Shown here one piece after another: positions 27,478 through 36,688 of a stretch of 36,765 bases of DNA. Every line of letters starts with the position of its first letter. Position 1 is the first letter of the stretch. The DNA is from Spirochaetes bacterium GWB1_36_13 (GTDB lineage: Bacteria; Spirochaetota; GWB1-36-13): assembly GCA_001829155.1 (NCBI GenBank), contig MIAO01000151.1, positions 1 through 36,765 on the forward strand. The letters are read 5' to 3'. Under the pieces are notes generated by a model, which worked only from the letters and a program-made list of their open reading frames with translations, was not told the DNA's origin and searched no databases. The translations under genes were made by a program, and so were the position numbers.

Positions 27478-28488
27478 ATGGCAAAAGCAAAAATAGTCGG
27501 AGTTGGACTCTATGCTCCGGGCGAGCCGATTAACCACGATGAACTCAAAAAACTTGCCGATATTGAATTTGACGCATCAAAACTGGAAAGCAAATTAGGA
27601 TATGACAAAAGACACCTCGCACAACTCAGGGGAATAGATGAAACCACAGCAGACTTTGCCACAAAAGCGGCATTGGCGGCGATAAAGAATGCGGGGATCG
27701 ATGCGAAACAGGTAGGGCTTTTCATAGTCGGAACTGATTCTCCTGAATATATTTCTCCTGCTACTTCTGTTCTGGTTCAAGGCCGGATTCAGGGAGGAGA
27801 GCAGTTTTCCGGGGCTTTCGATGTTGTTTCTTCCTGCGCCAGCGCTATGACTGCTTTTGATATTGCAGCGAAAATGATTGCGGGAGACCCTGCTTTAGAA
27901 TATGCAGTGGTAACCGGAGTTTATAATATGTCCCGATACATCCGCAAAGGGGATGTCTTTTCTATCCCTATGTTTTCAGACGGGGCAGGCGCCTTTGTTT
28001 TAAAAAGAACAGAAGATTCCGATCCTTCAGGCTATATGAACAATCTCTTTCTGGCAGACGGGACTCAGTGGGACTACCTTGGCGTTTATGCAGGAGGAAC
28101 CAGAAAACCGGTTACTCATGAACTATTAGACAAAGGCGAATATGGACTTGAGTCATTAAAACCCCTGCCAGGCGATAGAAATATCAAGCTCTGGCCGAAA
28201 TTTTTAGAAAAACTTTTAGAAAAAGCAAAAATCACGGTTAAAGATATTGATCATATTATTTTTACTCAAATCAACCGCTTTGTGATTCAGGAAGTCATGA
28301 AAATCATCGGCCTTCCGATGGAAAAAACAACCTGTATCATGAATAAATACGGATACACCGGATCTGCCTGTGTGCCAATGGCTTTTGCGGAAGCGGTTCA
28401 GGCGGGGAGTGTCAAGAAAGGCGATACAGTAGTCTTTATTGCATCTGGTTCAGGACTGACCGTCGCAGGAAATGTGTTTAAATATTAA
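27478..28488 (+). CDS. 3-oxoacyl-ACP synthase III-like / HMG-CoA synthase-like thiolase-fold protein
   Basis: 'FDVVSSCASAMTAFDIAAKMI', 'MFSDGAGAFVLKR', 'IIFTQINRFVIQEVMKIIGLPMEKTTCIMNKYGYTGSACVPMAF'. Confidence 0.85.
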   Translation: MAKAKIVGVGLYAPGEPINHDELKKLADIEFDASKLESKLGYDKRHLAQLRGIDETTADFATKAALAAIKNAGIDAKQVGLFIVGTDSPEYISPATSVLVQGRIQGGEQFSGAFDVVSSCASAMTAFDIAAKMIAGDPALEYAVVTGVYNMSRYIRKGDVFSIPMFSDGAGAFVLKRTEDSDPSGYMNNLFLADGTQWDYLGVYAGGTRKPVTHELLDKGEYGLESLKPLPGDRNIKLWPKFLEKLLEKAKITVKDIDHIIFTQINRFVIQEVMKIIGLPMEKTTCIMNKYGYTGSACVPMAFAEAVQAGSVKKGDTVVFIASGSGLTVAGNVFKY

Positions 28489-28501
28489 TTTCCTCATTAG
28501 T

Positions 28502-28610
28502 CTGTCGATTATTATTTTTAAATTAACTCGGACACCGAGCGGAGTCGAGGTGTCACTTCGGCTCCGCTCAGTGACCAAAACAAAACTATTAAAGATTTCA
28601 TCAGAAAAAT
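28502..28610 (+). repeat. MITE-like dispersed repeat, copy 2 (left terminal motif plus hairpin core)
   Basis: ctgtcgattatt at 28502-28513; 28517-28576 identical to 8911-8970; downstream similarity aaaacaaa...aaagatt.catcagaaaa. Confidence 0.75.
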
Positions 28611-30340
28611 CCAAGCGGTTTGTACTGCATTCGGAGAAATCCCCAAGCTTTGTCTTTGATTTTCAAAGAAAAAGAAAGATCCGTGATCCGGGTTCCCTCT
28701 TCAGTCAGATAGACCTGCATAAGAAATTCTTCTTTGTTTTTCTGAATTTTTGTGACCGCCGGATCCTTTAGTAGCATTTTATCCTTGCAGACAGAAGGAT
28801 CTTCTGCGACACAAAAAGGAACAAATCCTTTTTTATCCATCAGGAAACAGACTGAAAAAGATTTTTCAAATTCCATGGCGCGGAAAGTTAAACTGTCTTT
28901 CAATTGGTTCAAGATTTTTTTCATTTCTATTTCTGATTTTTTTTGGTAAGCTGTAGAAAATTTTTCAGATGTTTCCGGATAATACTCAGCTTCAAAGAGT
29001 TCTTTTTCACTGATAGCCCTGTCTGATAACTGTTTCTCAAAATAATTTTGAATCAAAATGATTGTGTCCTCAGCATTCTGACGGCAGAAGGACTGGAAAT
29101 TATCCATATCGAAATTATTGATAATTTTAGATATTTCTTCTGAGGAATAAGTAATGTAATTGGCTGTTTTGGAAAGGAGAATAAAGTCTTCTTTGAAGTC
29201 TGAAATAGTTTCCTGAATATTATTAATTTTAATATCAATGTCTTCCACTTCTGAAAGTTCATTCATGGCCACATCGTTGATTTCTTTCGTGGCTTCAAAA
29301 GATTTGTGCATAAAACCGGAAAGCTCGTCAAAGTATTTTTTTAAGTTTCCCGTATCGTCGATGACGCTGTGAATTATTTCCTTACTCTGTTCCACCCTGT
29401 GAAAACTTTTATCCATATCTTTATTCAGCGCTTGAAGGTTGTCATAAACTTTTTTACTGATTTCAGTCGTTGTATCCGAAAATTTCTGAATTTCTCCCGC
29501 CACAATTTTAAAACCGTTCCCGAGATGCCCTGCCCGTACGGCTTCAATTGAGGCATTAATCGAAAGGGTTTTTGTCTTTTTCGCAATCTCAAGGATCAGC
29601 TTCATGACTTTTCCAATTTCGCCCGTAAAAAGCTTGATTTTTTGAAGATAGGAAGTGGTATCAAGGATAAATGACTCGAGTTTTTGAACCGAAGAAACCG
29701 TGTTGGACATAACAAGGCTTCCCTTCTCATAAACCGTGTTTGCCTGATCGGCTACATTGAAAGCTTCCTGGCTTTTCATAACAACAATTTTAAAAGAACC
29801 GAGAAGTTCCTGCACCAGTTCAATGATTTCCTGAGCATAGTGGATCTGGGTTTCAGATTTTTTTTGCGAAACCTGAGTATAATAGTTGATATCGGCTGAA
29901 AAAATGGAGAGTTTTTCTGATTTATCGGTTAGAAAGGACATGGTTTCATTTAAAGTGGAAAGCAGAAAATTGATATAGTCTTCCATTGAAAGAAAAAGTT
30001 TTTTTGAAACAGAGAGTTTTTTAGTCAGATTAATCTGGTTGTGTTTCACAATATCTTTCAAAAACTGGTTGATCTTTGATATTTTTTCTTTGACTTCGAT
30101 CATTTCAGATTCTTCAGGGCATCTTTCGGTTTTTGGATCAAAAACTTCTTTTTTTTGATAAAGTTTCCAGAAAAGAGGGAAAAAAAAGAAAACAACCAAG
30201 GGGAGAAAAAACATCTTGTTGAAAACAATTCCTAAAACAGAAAAAACAAATTGAAGAATAAAAAGAATGGGAAGCACATTTTTATGGTTTAAAATAATTT
30301 GAATCTGCAGAAAAATTTGTTTTAATTTAATCATTTTCAT
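28601..30340 (-). CDS. Methyl-accepting chemotaxis-like protein with C-terminal sensor-like domain
   Basis: 'EIAKKTKTLSINASIEAVRAGHLGNGFKIVAGEIQKFSDTT'; C-terminal 'FLMDKKGFVPFCVAED...FLMQVYLTEEGTRITDLSFSLKIKDKAWGFLRMQYKP'. Confidence 0.82.
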   Translation of the reverse strand: MKMIKLKQIFLQIQIILNHKNVLPILFILQFVFSVLGIVFNKMFFLPLVVFFFFPLFWKLYQKKEVFDPKTERCPEESEMIEVKEKISKINQFLKDIVKHNQINLTKKLSVSKKLFLSMEDYINFLLSTLNETMSFLTDKSEKLSIFSADINYYTQVSQKKSETQIHYAQEIIELVQELLGSFKIVVMKSQEAFNVADQANTVYEKGSLVMSNTVSSVQKLESFILDTTSYLQKIKLFTGEIGKVMKLILEIAKKTKTLSINASIEAVRAGHLGNGFKIVAGEIQKFSDTTTEISKKVYDNLQALNKDMDKSFHRVEQSKEIIHSVIDDTGNLKKYFDELSGFMHKSFEATKEINDVAMNELSEVEDIDIKINNIQETISDFKEDFILLSKTANYITYSSEEISKIINNFDMDNFQSFCRQNAEDTIILIQNYFEKQLSDRAISEKELFEAEYYPETSEKFSTAYQKKSEIEMKKILNQLKDSLTFRAMEFEKSFSVCFLMDKKGFVPFCVAEDPSVCKDKMLLKDPAVTKIQKNKEEFLMQVYLTEEGTRITDLSFSLKIKDKAWGFLRMQYKPLGFF

Positions 30341-30469
30341 GCCTTTTAGTTTCGTGATGAAAAATCCGAATCATGTTAGAATTAAATGAGGGTTAATATT
30401 AAATTTTACTCAAAAGAATTAAAATAATTATCGACTTGTTTTACTCTATAATATAATAATAAGAAATTT

Positions 30470-31267
30470 TTAATTTTTTTCAAGCAGTTTCCGCATACGC
30501 TCATGATACTCTTTCGCTTTCTTTTCAGGATCACTATCATAAATAACCGCTCTGGAAATATTGATTAAAAGGATATTGTCCTGATAAAGATTTTTAACAA
30601 CTTCCGCAAGATCGCCTCCCTGTGTGCCGACGCCCGGAACCAGAAGCGAAAGGTCTTTGAAACTGGATTTCATTTTTTCCAATTCCTCTTTTTTGGTTGC
30701 TCCGATCACAAGACCCAAATTTTTGTTTTTTTGGTTCCATTCTTTTACTTTTTCAAAAACTTTTTCATAGATTTTTTTACCGTCTTTGGTTTCAAGAAGC
30801 TCAAAATCAGATGCGGATGGATTTGAAGTTAATCCCAGTACAAAAGAAACCTTGTTCTGATAACGGATAAAAGGCTCTATTGAATCAAACCCCATGTAAG
30901 GCGCCAGAGTGACCGCATCTGCGCCCAGGTCTTCAAAAACAGCTTTTGCATAATACTCTGCGGTGTTCCCGATATCTCCTCTTTTTGCGTCCAATACAAC
31001 GGGTATTTCCAATTGATGCAGAATTTCAATAGTCCGGTAGAGGGCTTCCATTCCTTTCAATCCGTAAGCTTCATAAAAAGCCATATTGGGTTTATAAGCA
31101 ACACTGTATTTTTCTGTCTGCTCAATAATCCATTGATTAAAAGTTAAAATAGGATTTTTTTCTTTTTTCATCTTTTCAGGCATTTTTTGAATATCGGTAT
31201 CCAGTCCGATGCAGAGAAAATTTTGTTTCTTTTGAAACTGTTTTTGAAATTTATCTTTAAAACTCAT
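30470..31267 (-). CDS. pyrF: Orotidine 5'-phosphate decarboxylase
   Basis: 'NFLCIGLDTDIQKMP', 'PVVLDAKRGDIGNTAEYYAKAVF', 'LLVPGVGTQGGD'. Confidence 0.92.
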   Translation of the reverse strand: MSFKDKFQKQFQKKQNFLCIGLDTDIQKMPEKMKKEKNPILTFNQWIIEQTEKYSVAYKPNMAFYEAYGLKGMEALYRTIEILHQLEIPVVLDAKRGDIGNTAEYYAKAVFEDLGADAVTLAPYMGFDSIEPFIRYQNKVSFVLGLTSNPSASDFELLETKDGKKIYEKVFEKVKEWNQKNKNLGLVIGATKKEELEKMKSSFKDLSLLVPGVGTQGGDLAEVVKNLYQDNILLINISRAVIYDSDPEKKAKEYHERMRKLLEKN

Positions 31268-31370
31268 GAAATTTCTCCTGAAAACTTATTTTTTTTAAGA
31301 ATCTGCCGTCAATATATTAGATTTACTCTTAATGATTTTTCAATTTAAATTTACCATAGGAGATTCTAAA

Positions 31371-33527
31371 ATGAAAATTAAAAATAGGTTTATTTTAACA
31401 TTCGGGGTTTCCACCCTCTTTCTTTTTCTTCTATTGGGTCTTTTTCTTTTTCTTTCTGTCCGGACTAAAATTCATAAAGAGCTGGAAAAAGAACTGAATA
31501 ATAAAATAGAAATGGTAAAAGATTATATCGAGAGCAATCTCAAAACAGGAATCAAAAATTACCTTCGGGGTATTGCGGAAAAAAGCAAAACTGATACAGA
31601 GATGTTTTATCAAGCGTTTTTTAATAAAGAAATCAAGGATGAAAAAGAAGCTCAAGACAAAGCTTGGGAATTTTTGAAAAAAATAACGATCGGTAAAACA
31701 GGATATATCTATATTTTGAATTCTCAAGGAATTCTTTTGAAACACCCGAAAGAATCTATTGTCGGAAAAGATATGAGCAAAGTGCCGAATGTAATCGAAC
31801 AGCTCAAAATGAAATCAGAAAAATCAGCTGGTTATATTGAATATATGTGGAAAAATCCCGGCGAAGAAAAAGAGAGGGCAAAGGCGCTTTATCAGGAATA
31901 TTTTGAAAAATGGGACTGGATCATTTCAGTTTCCTCTTATAAAGATGAATTTTCTAATCTGGTTGATTTGGAAAATTTACGGGCTGATGTTTCAAAAATC
32001 AGAATCGGAGACACCGGCTATCCTTTTGTTTTTGATGGAAATTTTGATTTTATCATTCACCCCAAGCTTCAGGGAAAAAACGGCAAGGATTTTCAGGATT
32101 CCAATGGCAAATTTTTTATGAAAGAGATAGGGGAAAAGAAAAACGGAAACCTTCATTATGACTGGAAAAATCCGGGAGAAGAAAAAGCCAAAGAAAAATT
32201 TTCATACTTCCGCTACATTCCTGAATTAGACTGGTATGTTGTTATTTCTTCTTATCTTTATGAGTTTTACAGTACGATTTATATTGTCAAAGATGTGTTG
32301 ATTATAGCCAGTATAATTTTTATCCTGATGTTTGCCGCATTGATTTTCTGGTCGGTGGGTTCTCTTTTGAAGCCGATTCATTCAATGAAAAACACTCTTT
32401 CTGACATTGCTCAGGGACAGGGAGACCTGACATACAGGATAGAAATTAAGAATGCGAATGAAATAGGGGAAATGGCGGGATTTTATAATTCCTTTGCGGA
32501 TAAAATAAAAACTCTGATTAAAAATATCAAGAACGAGAGCGAAAATATTGCGCAGACTGCCAATGACCTGGCTTCCAATTCGCATGAAAGCGCTTCCAGC
32601 ATCCAGGAGATCACCGCTTCTACTTCTTCTGTGCTTTCCAATATTCTCCGCCAGAAAGATAAAGTCATGACTTCTTCTAAAGAAATTGAAAGCATTTTAA
32701 CCGGTATCGGTGAAATCAACCGGATGGGCGATCAAATCGAGAACCAAATCGCTTCTGCATCCGCATCAATAGAAGAGATGGCAGCCAATATTGTCAGTTC
32801 AGCAAACATGGCGCATCAGGCTGATAATATCTCGAAAAATCTTGAAAATAAATCGGAAGAAGGAAAACAGTCGGTTGAAAAACTCAGCATTGCGATTGAA
32901 GAAGTAGCCAGAAACTCTGAAAATATTCAGGAAATGGTGAAACTGATCATGGATATCTCTGAGCAGACAAACCTTCTGGCAATGAACGCTGCTATTGAAG
33001 CAGCCCATGCCGGAGACTATGGGAAGGGGTTTGCCGTCGTTGCCGAAGAAATCAGAAAACTGGCTGATAAAAGCTCGAAAAGCGCAAAAGAAATTCAGGA
33101 AGTGGTGAGAAAAATCTCTGAGAGCATTTCTTATAACTTGGATATTTCTTCTAAAACAAGAGAAAACTTTACGATTTTAAAGAAAGAAATCGATCAGGTC
33201 AGAAACTCCAATCATGAAATTTCCTCTTCCATGGAAGAGCAGAAAACAGCGAATCAATCGATTCTGGAATCAATCAGCGCTTTAAACACTTATATTCATA
33301 CCATTGTGGATAAACTGAAAGAGCAGGTAAAAAAAGGTGAAACAATCGGCGGTTCTTTAAATGAACTGAAAATTATCAGCGAAGAGATTTCTACAGCGAT
33401 GGAAGAAGAAAAAAATGCCCTGCAGGATACAGCTGCATCGGCAGAACATATCAGCAACATTTCAAATGCTTTAAAAACAGCTTCAGATAAAATTAAAAAA
33501 GATTTTAACCAGTTTAAAATTGATTAA
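31371..33527 (+). CDS. Methyl-accepting chemotaxis protein with two Cache-like modules
   Basis: Two 'W/DWKNPGEEK...' Cache-like repeats, HAMP, 'ISEQTNLLAMNAAIEAAHAGDYGKGFAVVAEEIRKLADKS'; ATG 31371 preferred to 31332. Confidence 0.92.
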   Translation: MKIKNRFILTFGVSTLFLFLLLGLFLFLSVRTKIHKELEKELNNKIEMVKDYIESNLKTGIKNYLRGIAEKSKTDTEMFYQAFFNKEIKDEKEAQDKAWEFLKKITIGKTGYIYILNSQGILLKHPKESIVGKDMSKVPNVIEQLKMKSEKSAGYIEYMWKNPGEEKERAKALYQEYFEKWDWIISVSSYKDEFSNLVDLENLRADVSKIRIGDTGYPFVFDGNFDFIIHPKLQGKNGKDFQDSNGKFFMKEIGEKKNGNLHYDWKNPGEEKAKEKFSYFRYIPELDWYVVISSYLYEFYSTIYIVKDVLIIASIIFILMFAALIFWSVGSLLKPIHSMKNTLSDIAQGQGDLTYRIEIKNANEIGEMAGFYNSFADKIKTLIKNIKNESENIAQTANDLASNSHESASSIQEITASTSSVLSNILRQKDKVMTSSKEIESILTGIGEINRMGDQIENQIASASASIEEMAANIVSSANMAHQADNISKNLENKSEEGKQSVEKLSIAIEEVARNSENIQEMVKLIMDISEQTNLLAMNAAIEAAHAGDYGKGFAVVAEEIRKLADKSSKSAKEIQEVVRKISESISYNLDISSKTRENFTILKKEIDQVRNSNHEISSSMEEQKTANQSILESISALNTYIHTIVDKLKEQVKKGETIGGSLNELKIISEEISTAMEEEKNALQDTAASAEHISNISNALKTASDKIKKDFNQFKID

Positions 33528-33535
33528 CTGTTTTT

Positions 33536-33574
33536 CATGAGCAAGGATTTCAATCTTTTGCTCATGTTTTTTTT
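33536..33574 (+). terminator. Rho-independent terminator of the MCP gene
   Basis: catgagcaa...ttgctcatg 9-bp stem followed by tttttttt. Confidence 0.88.
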
Positions 33575-33632
33575 GTTATCAAATAAAATTATACTATATT
33601 TTTTAAATATTATTTTAAAAAAGGGGATTCCA

Positions 33633-33950
33633 ATGAAACAAATGTTTGAACAGCTGATAAAAATTATTGAGAATGCAAATGGGGCAAGAGAAATCATCGA
33701 GACAGAATTTAAAAAATACTACGATATTAATAAACAGATGATTGAAGAATCAGCAAAAAAAATGGGTGAAAAAATGGAAGAGATGAAGAAAAATCTTCCA
33801 AATCCAAATGATTTTACTGTTATAATGGGCAAAATGTTTGAAGTGATGTCTGATATGGTAGGAGAAGAGAATTTTAAAAAAATGATGGAACTTCAGCAGA
33901 AATATCCTTTCTTACAGGAAGTCAGCAAAAAATTCATGCCTGGAAAATAA
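33633..33950 (+). CDS. Small helical protein (105 aa)
   Basis: ATG 33633; the ORF-track extension to 33537 runs through the terminator; amphipathic-helix-rich. Confidence 0.6.
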   Translation: MKQMFEQLIKIIENANGAREIIETEFKKYYDINKQMIEESAKKMGEKMEEMKKNLPNPNDFTVIMGKMFEVMSDMVGEENFKKMMELQQKYPFLQEVSKKFMPGK

Positions 33951-33966
33951 AAAACACTATTTTTGC

Positions 33967-33998
33967 CTCATCCCTGAATTCTCATGGGATGAGTTTTT
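33967..33998. terminator. Stem-loop terminator between convergent genes
   Basis: ctcatccc...gggatgag followed by ttttt. Confidence 0.7.
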
Positions 33999-34005
33999 CA
34001 ATCTA

Positions 34006-34299
34006 TTAAACTTCATTCAGCCATTTTTCAAGAATCTGAAAAGATTTTTCTTTATTTTCGATTTGACATTCCAAAGTAATGACACAATTCCCTTCAATTC
34101 CTTTTAAAGCAAAACAAGATTCGTATGTGCCGTGAAAAAAAGGTTTCAGCAGGCTGGGAAAATACTTTAAAATCATTTTTTTTTGAAGAAAAAAAATAAA
34201 TTGTTGAGGAACGGGTGAATCCAGAAGTATCTCATAAGTATCAAGAGGATCATCACAGGTCTGGCAGTTTTTGACTAAAAGAGTTTCAAGGATTTTCAT
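34006..34299 (-). CDS. Hypothetical protein (97 aa)
   Basis: Complete ORF downstream of flagellin. Confidence 0.55.
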   Translation of the reverse strand: MKILETLLVKNCQTCDDPLDTYEILLDSPVPQQFIFFLQKKMILKYFPSLLKPFFHGTYESCFALKGIEGNCVITLECQIENKEKSFQILEKWLNEV

Positions 34300-34319
34300 A
34301 TCGGAAGTTTGAAATCATT

Positions 34320-34352
34320 TAAAAAAAGAGCACCCCGTTGGCGGGGCAGCCC
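34320..34352 (-). terminator. Flagellin terminator
   Basis: On minus strand: gccccg-ccaa-cggggt-gctc-ttttttt. Confidence 0.8.
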
Positions 34353-34357
34353 TTTTA

Positions 34358-35218
34358 TTACCTGAGCAGCTGAAGAACAGCTTGGTTCTTCTGGTTTGCT
34401 TGCGCGAGCATAGAAGTTGCAGACTGACTGAGGATTGAGTTTTTAGAGTACTCAACCATCTGCTGAGCCATGTCTGTGTCTCTGATTCGAGATTCAGCAG
34501 CTTGCAGGTTTTCAGCAGCAATCATGATGCCTTTGGTTGCAAATTCAAGTCTGTTTTGGTATGCACCAAGGTCTGCTCTCTGTTTTGACAATCTTTTCAG
34601 TGCAGAATCTAAAACTCCGATTGCAGCATTGGATTTCTCAGGAGTAGAAAGAGAAAGAACTTCGTTTGTAGTAGTTTCTTTCAGTCCGAGACCTTTTGCT
34701 GTCATTGTTCCGATATTGACTTTTTCTCTTTGGTCCATGTTGGCTCCAATATGAAACCACATGCTTCCTGTAGCAGCACCGCCGGCAACTTGTTCAGCGT
34801 ATCGGCCTGTCAGCATGTTGAGTCCGTTGAACTGTGCGTGAGAAGCAATTCTGTCAACTTCATCGATCAGCTGAGAAACTTCAACTTGAATCTGCATTCT
34901 GTCTTCCGCAGTATAAATACCGTTTGAAGACTGAACAGCCAATTCTCGTACTCTCTGAACAATGTCTTGAGTGTTCTGAAGGTAACCTTCAGTGGTCTGG
35001 ATGAAAGAAACTCCATCCTGCGCATTTTGGCTTGCTCTGGTGAGTCCTCTGATTTGAGCTCTCATTTTTTCAGATACTGCCAATCCAGATGCGTCGTCCC
35101 CTGCTCTGTTGATCTTCATTCCTGAAGACAACTTCTCTAAGTCCTTCTGCAATCCAATGTCGTTTGATTTGAGCTGTCTGTTTGCATACATAGCGCTCAG
35201 GTTGTGATTAATAACCAT
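34358..35218 (-). CDS. Flagellin
   Basis: '[59 protein letters not shown]' and C-terminal '[50 protein letters not shown]'; SD aaggagga. Confidence 0.97.
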   Translation of the reverse strand: MVINHNLSAMYANRQLKSNDIGLQKDLEKLSSGMKINRAGDDASGLAVSEKMRAQIRGLTRASQNAQDGVSFIQTTEGYLQNTQDIVQRVRELAVQSSNGIYTAEDRMQIQVEVSQLIDEVDRIASHAQFNGLNMLTGRYAEQVAGGAATGSMWFHIGANMDQREKVNIGTMTAKGLGLKETTTNEVLSLSTPEKSNAAIGVLDSALKRLSKQRADLGAYQNRLEFATKGIMIAAENLQAAESRIRDTDMAQQMVEYSKNSILSQSATSMLAQANQKNQAVLQLLR

Positions 35219-35266
35219 AACACACTCCTCCTTGAAGTATTAAAGTTCCCCTCCTAGGAAACTTTT

Positions 35267-35299
35267 ATTATAGTCGTCTAAAGGAAACTCTAAACTTTA
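35267..35299 (-). promoter_or_regulatory. Candidate flagellin promoter region
   Basis: On minus strand TAAAGTTT...TATAAT; perfect -10-like hexamer, weak -35. Confidence 0.3.
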
Positions 35300-35436
35300 A
35301 AAAAATATTAATGATTTATGGAAATAACCGATAAAAATGAATTATACTGAAATATCGGTTGGTGGATTTTGAAAAATAAACTTTCTCTATCAATTAGATG
35401 GGTAATAAAATTTGTATAGAAATAAAGGAGCCTGAT

Positions 35437-35823
35437 ATGAAATTCTTTTTCTTTTTTCTGATTTCCGTCTTTTGTTTTTCCTGCCAGCCTTCTGTGAAAC
35501 CGGCTGCAGATTCAAAAGAAGTTAAAAAGAATGCCCCGGTTGTTGAAAAAACTTCCGAAAAACAGTATTCTTTTACCTATAAAGGAGAAGCGAAATCTGT
35601 TTTTCTGACCGGAAACTTTAATAAATGGTCTGTCGATCATCCTGAATACAAGATGACTGAGAAAGAAAAAAACGAATGGATAATAACGGTACCGGAATCT
35701 CTTTTAATAAAAGGAAAAAACGAATATAAATTTGTAGCGGACAGCGAATGGAAGATTAATCCTGAAATTCAGTCGGAAGAATCGGGTCTTTCAGGGAAAA
35801 TCAATATTCTTGTGATTCAATGA
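35437..35823 (+). CDS. CBM48/AMPK glycogen-binding-like lipoprotein
   Basis: Lipobox 'ISVFCFSCQPS'; 'EAKSVFLTGNFNKWSVDHPEYKMTEKEKNEWIITVPESLLIKGKNEYKFVADSEWKINPE'. Confidence 0.8.
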   Translation: MKFFFFFLISVFCFSCQPSVKPAADSKEVKKNAPVVEKTSEKQYSFTYKGEAKSVFLTGNFNKWSVDHPEYKMTEKEKNEWIITVPESLLIKGKNEYKFVADSEWKINPEIQSEESGLSGKINILVIQ

Positions 35824-36659
35824 AAATAAAAAGCTTTATTGCCGAAAATGAAGAATTTATGAAAAAATCCGGGATTACAAATGCCCGGAATGAATTATTC
35901 TGGATATTGGAAGAAAAAATTTCTTTATCTAAAAAAGATATTCTTCTTTTTCCAGAAAAACAACTCTCTCAAGAAGAGCTTGCGCTTCTTATCCCTTTGA
36001 TTCAAAAACGCTGCCAAAGGTATCCTCTCCAATACATCTTGGGTAAATCGGATTTTATGGGTCTGGTTTTTGAAGTGGGCGAAGGGGTTTTGATTCCCAG
36101 ACCCGAAACAGAGCTCATCGTTGGCTACGGGATTAAAAATTTTCCAAAAAACGCTTTTATCCTTGAAATTGGAAGCGGTTCAGGCTGCATTTCAACGGCG
36201 TTAAAATATTTTCGCCCTGATTTAAATATTGTTGCGGTTGATATCTCAGAAAAAGCCCTTGAATATACCCTGAAAAACTCAGAAACAATTTTAAAGCAGA
36301 AAACTCCTTTTCAATTTTATCTTTCCGACTGTTTTGAAAATATTCCTCCCTTTCCTTTTGATGCAGTCATTTCCAATCCTCCCTATCTTTCTTTAAATGA
36401 TATGCAAATGATTGATCGTGAACTTTTATATGAGCCCCCTATCGCACTTTCCCCGGGAGAGGAGGGGCTTTCTGTCTATCAAAAAATTGCAAAAGCAAGA
36501 CCTGATTACCTGAAAGCAAGCGGTCAGATTGTTTTGGAAATCGGTTATAATATTGAAGAAAATGTAAAAAAGATATTTTCAGATTACCGGTTAGTCGAAA
36601 CGATCCGGGATTTCCAGAACATTGCCCGCACCCTTGTTTTTGAAGCTTCATGCAGATAA
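35820..36659 (+). CDS. prmC: Peptide chain release factor N5-glutamine methyltransferase
   Basis: 'LIPRPETELIV', 'ILEIGSGSGCISTAL', 'DAVISNPPYLS'. Confidence 0.93.
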   Translation: MKIKSFIAENEEFMKKSGITNARNELFWILEEKISLSKKDILLFPEKQLSQEELALLIPLIQKRCQRYPLQYILGKSDFMGLVFEVGEGVLIPRPETELIVGYGIKNFPKNAFILEIGSGSGCISTALKYFRPDLNIVAVDISEKALEYTLKNSETILKQKTPFQFYLSDCFENIPPFPFDAVISNPPYLSLNDMQMIDRELLYEPPIALSPGEEGLSVYQKIAKARPDYLKASGQIVLEIGYNIEENVKKIFSDYRLVETIRDFQNIARTLVFEASCR

Positions 36660-36688
36660 AACAGCTTCAAATCCGAGTGGAAAAAATC

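Noticed and set aside
28472-28771. 99-aa plus-strand ORF in the track
   Set aside because: Runs through the dispersed hairpin repeat and antisense to the MCP 3' end; no RBS or family resemblance.
33537-33632. N-terminal extension of the 137-aa ORF
   Set aside because: The extension encodes the MCP terminator hairpin and T-run; ATG 33633 with an upstream purine-rich RBS is preferred.
35267-35299. Sigma-28 flagellin promoter
   Set aside because: TAAAGTTT is present on the minus strand, but the GCCGATAA-like element is poor and the spacing is about 3 nt too long; kept only as a low-confidence promoter region.
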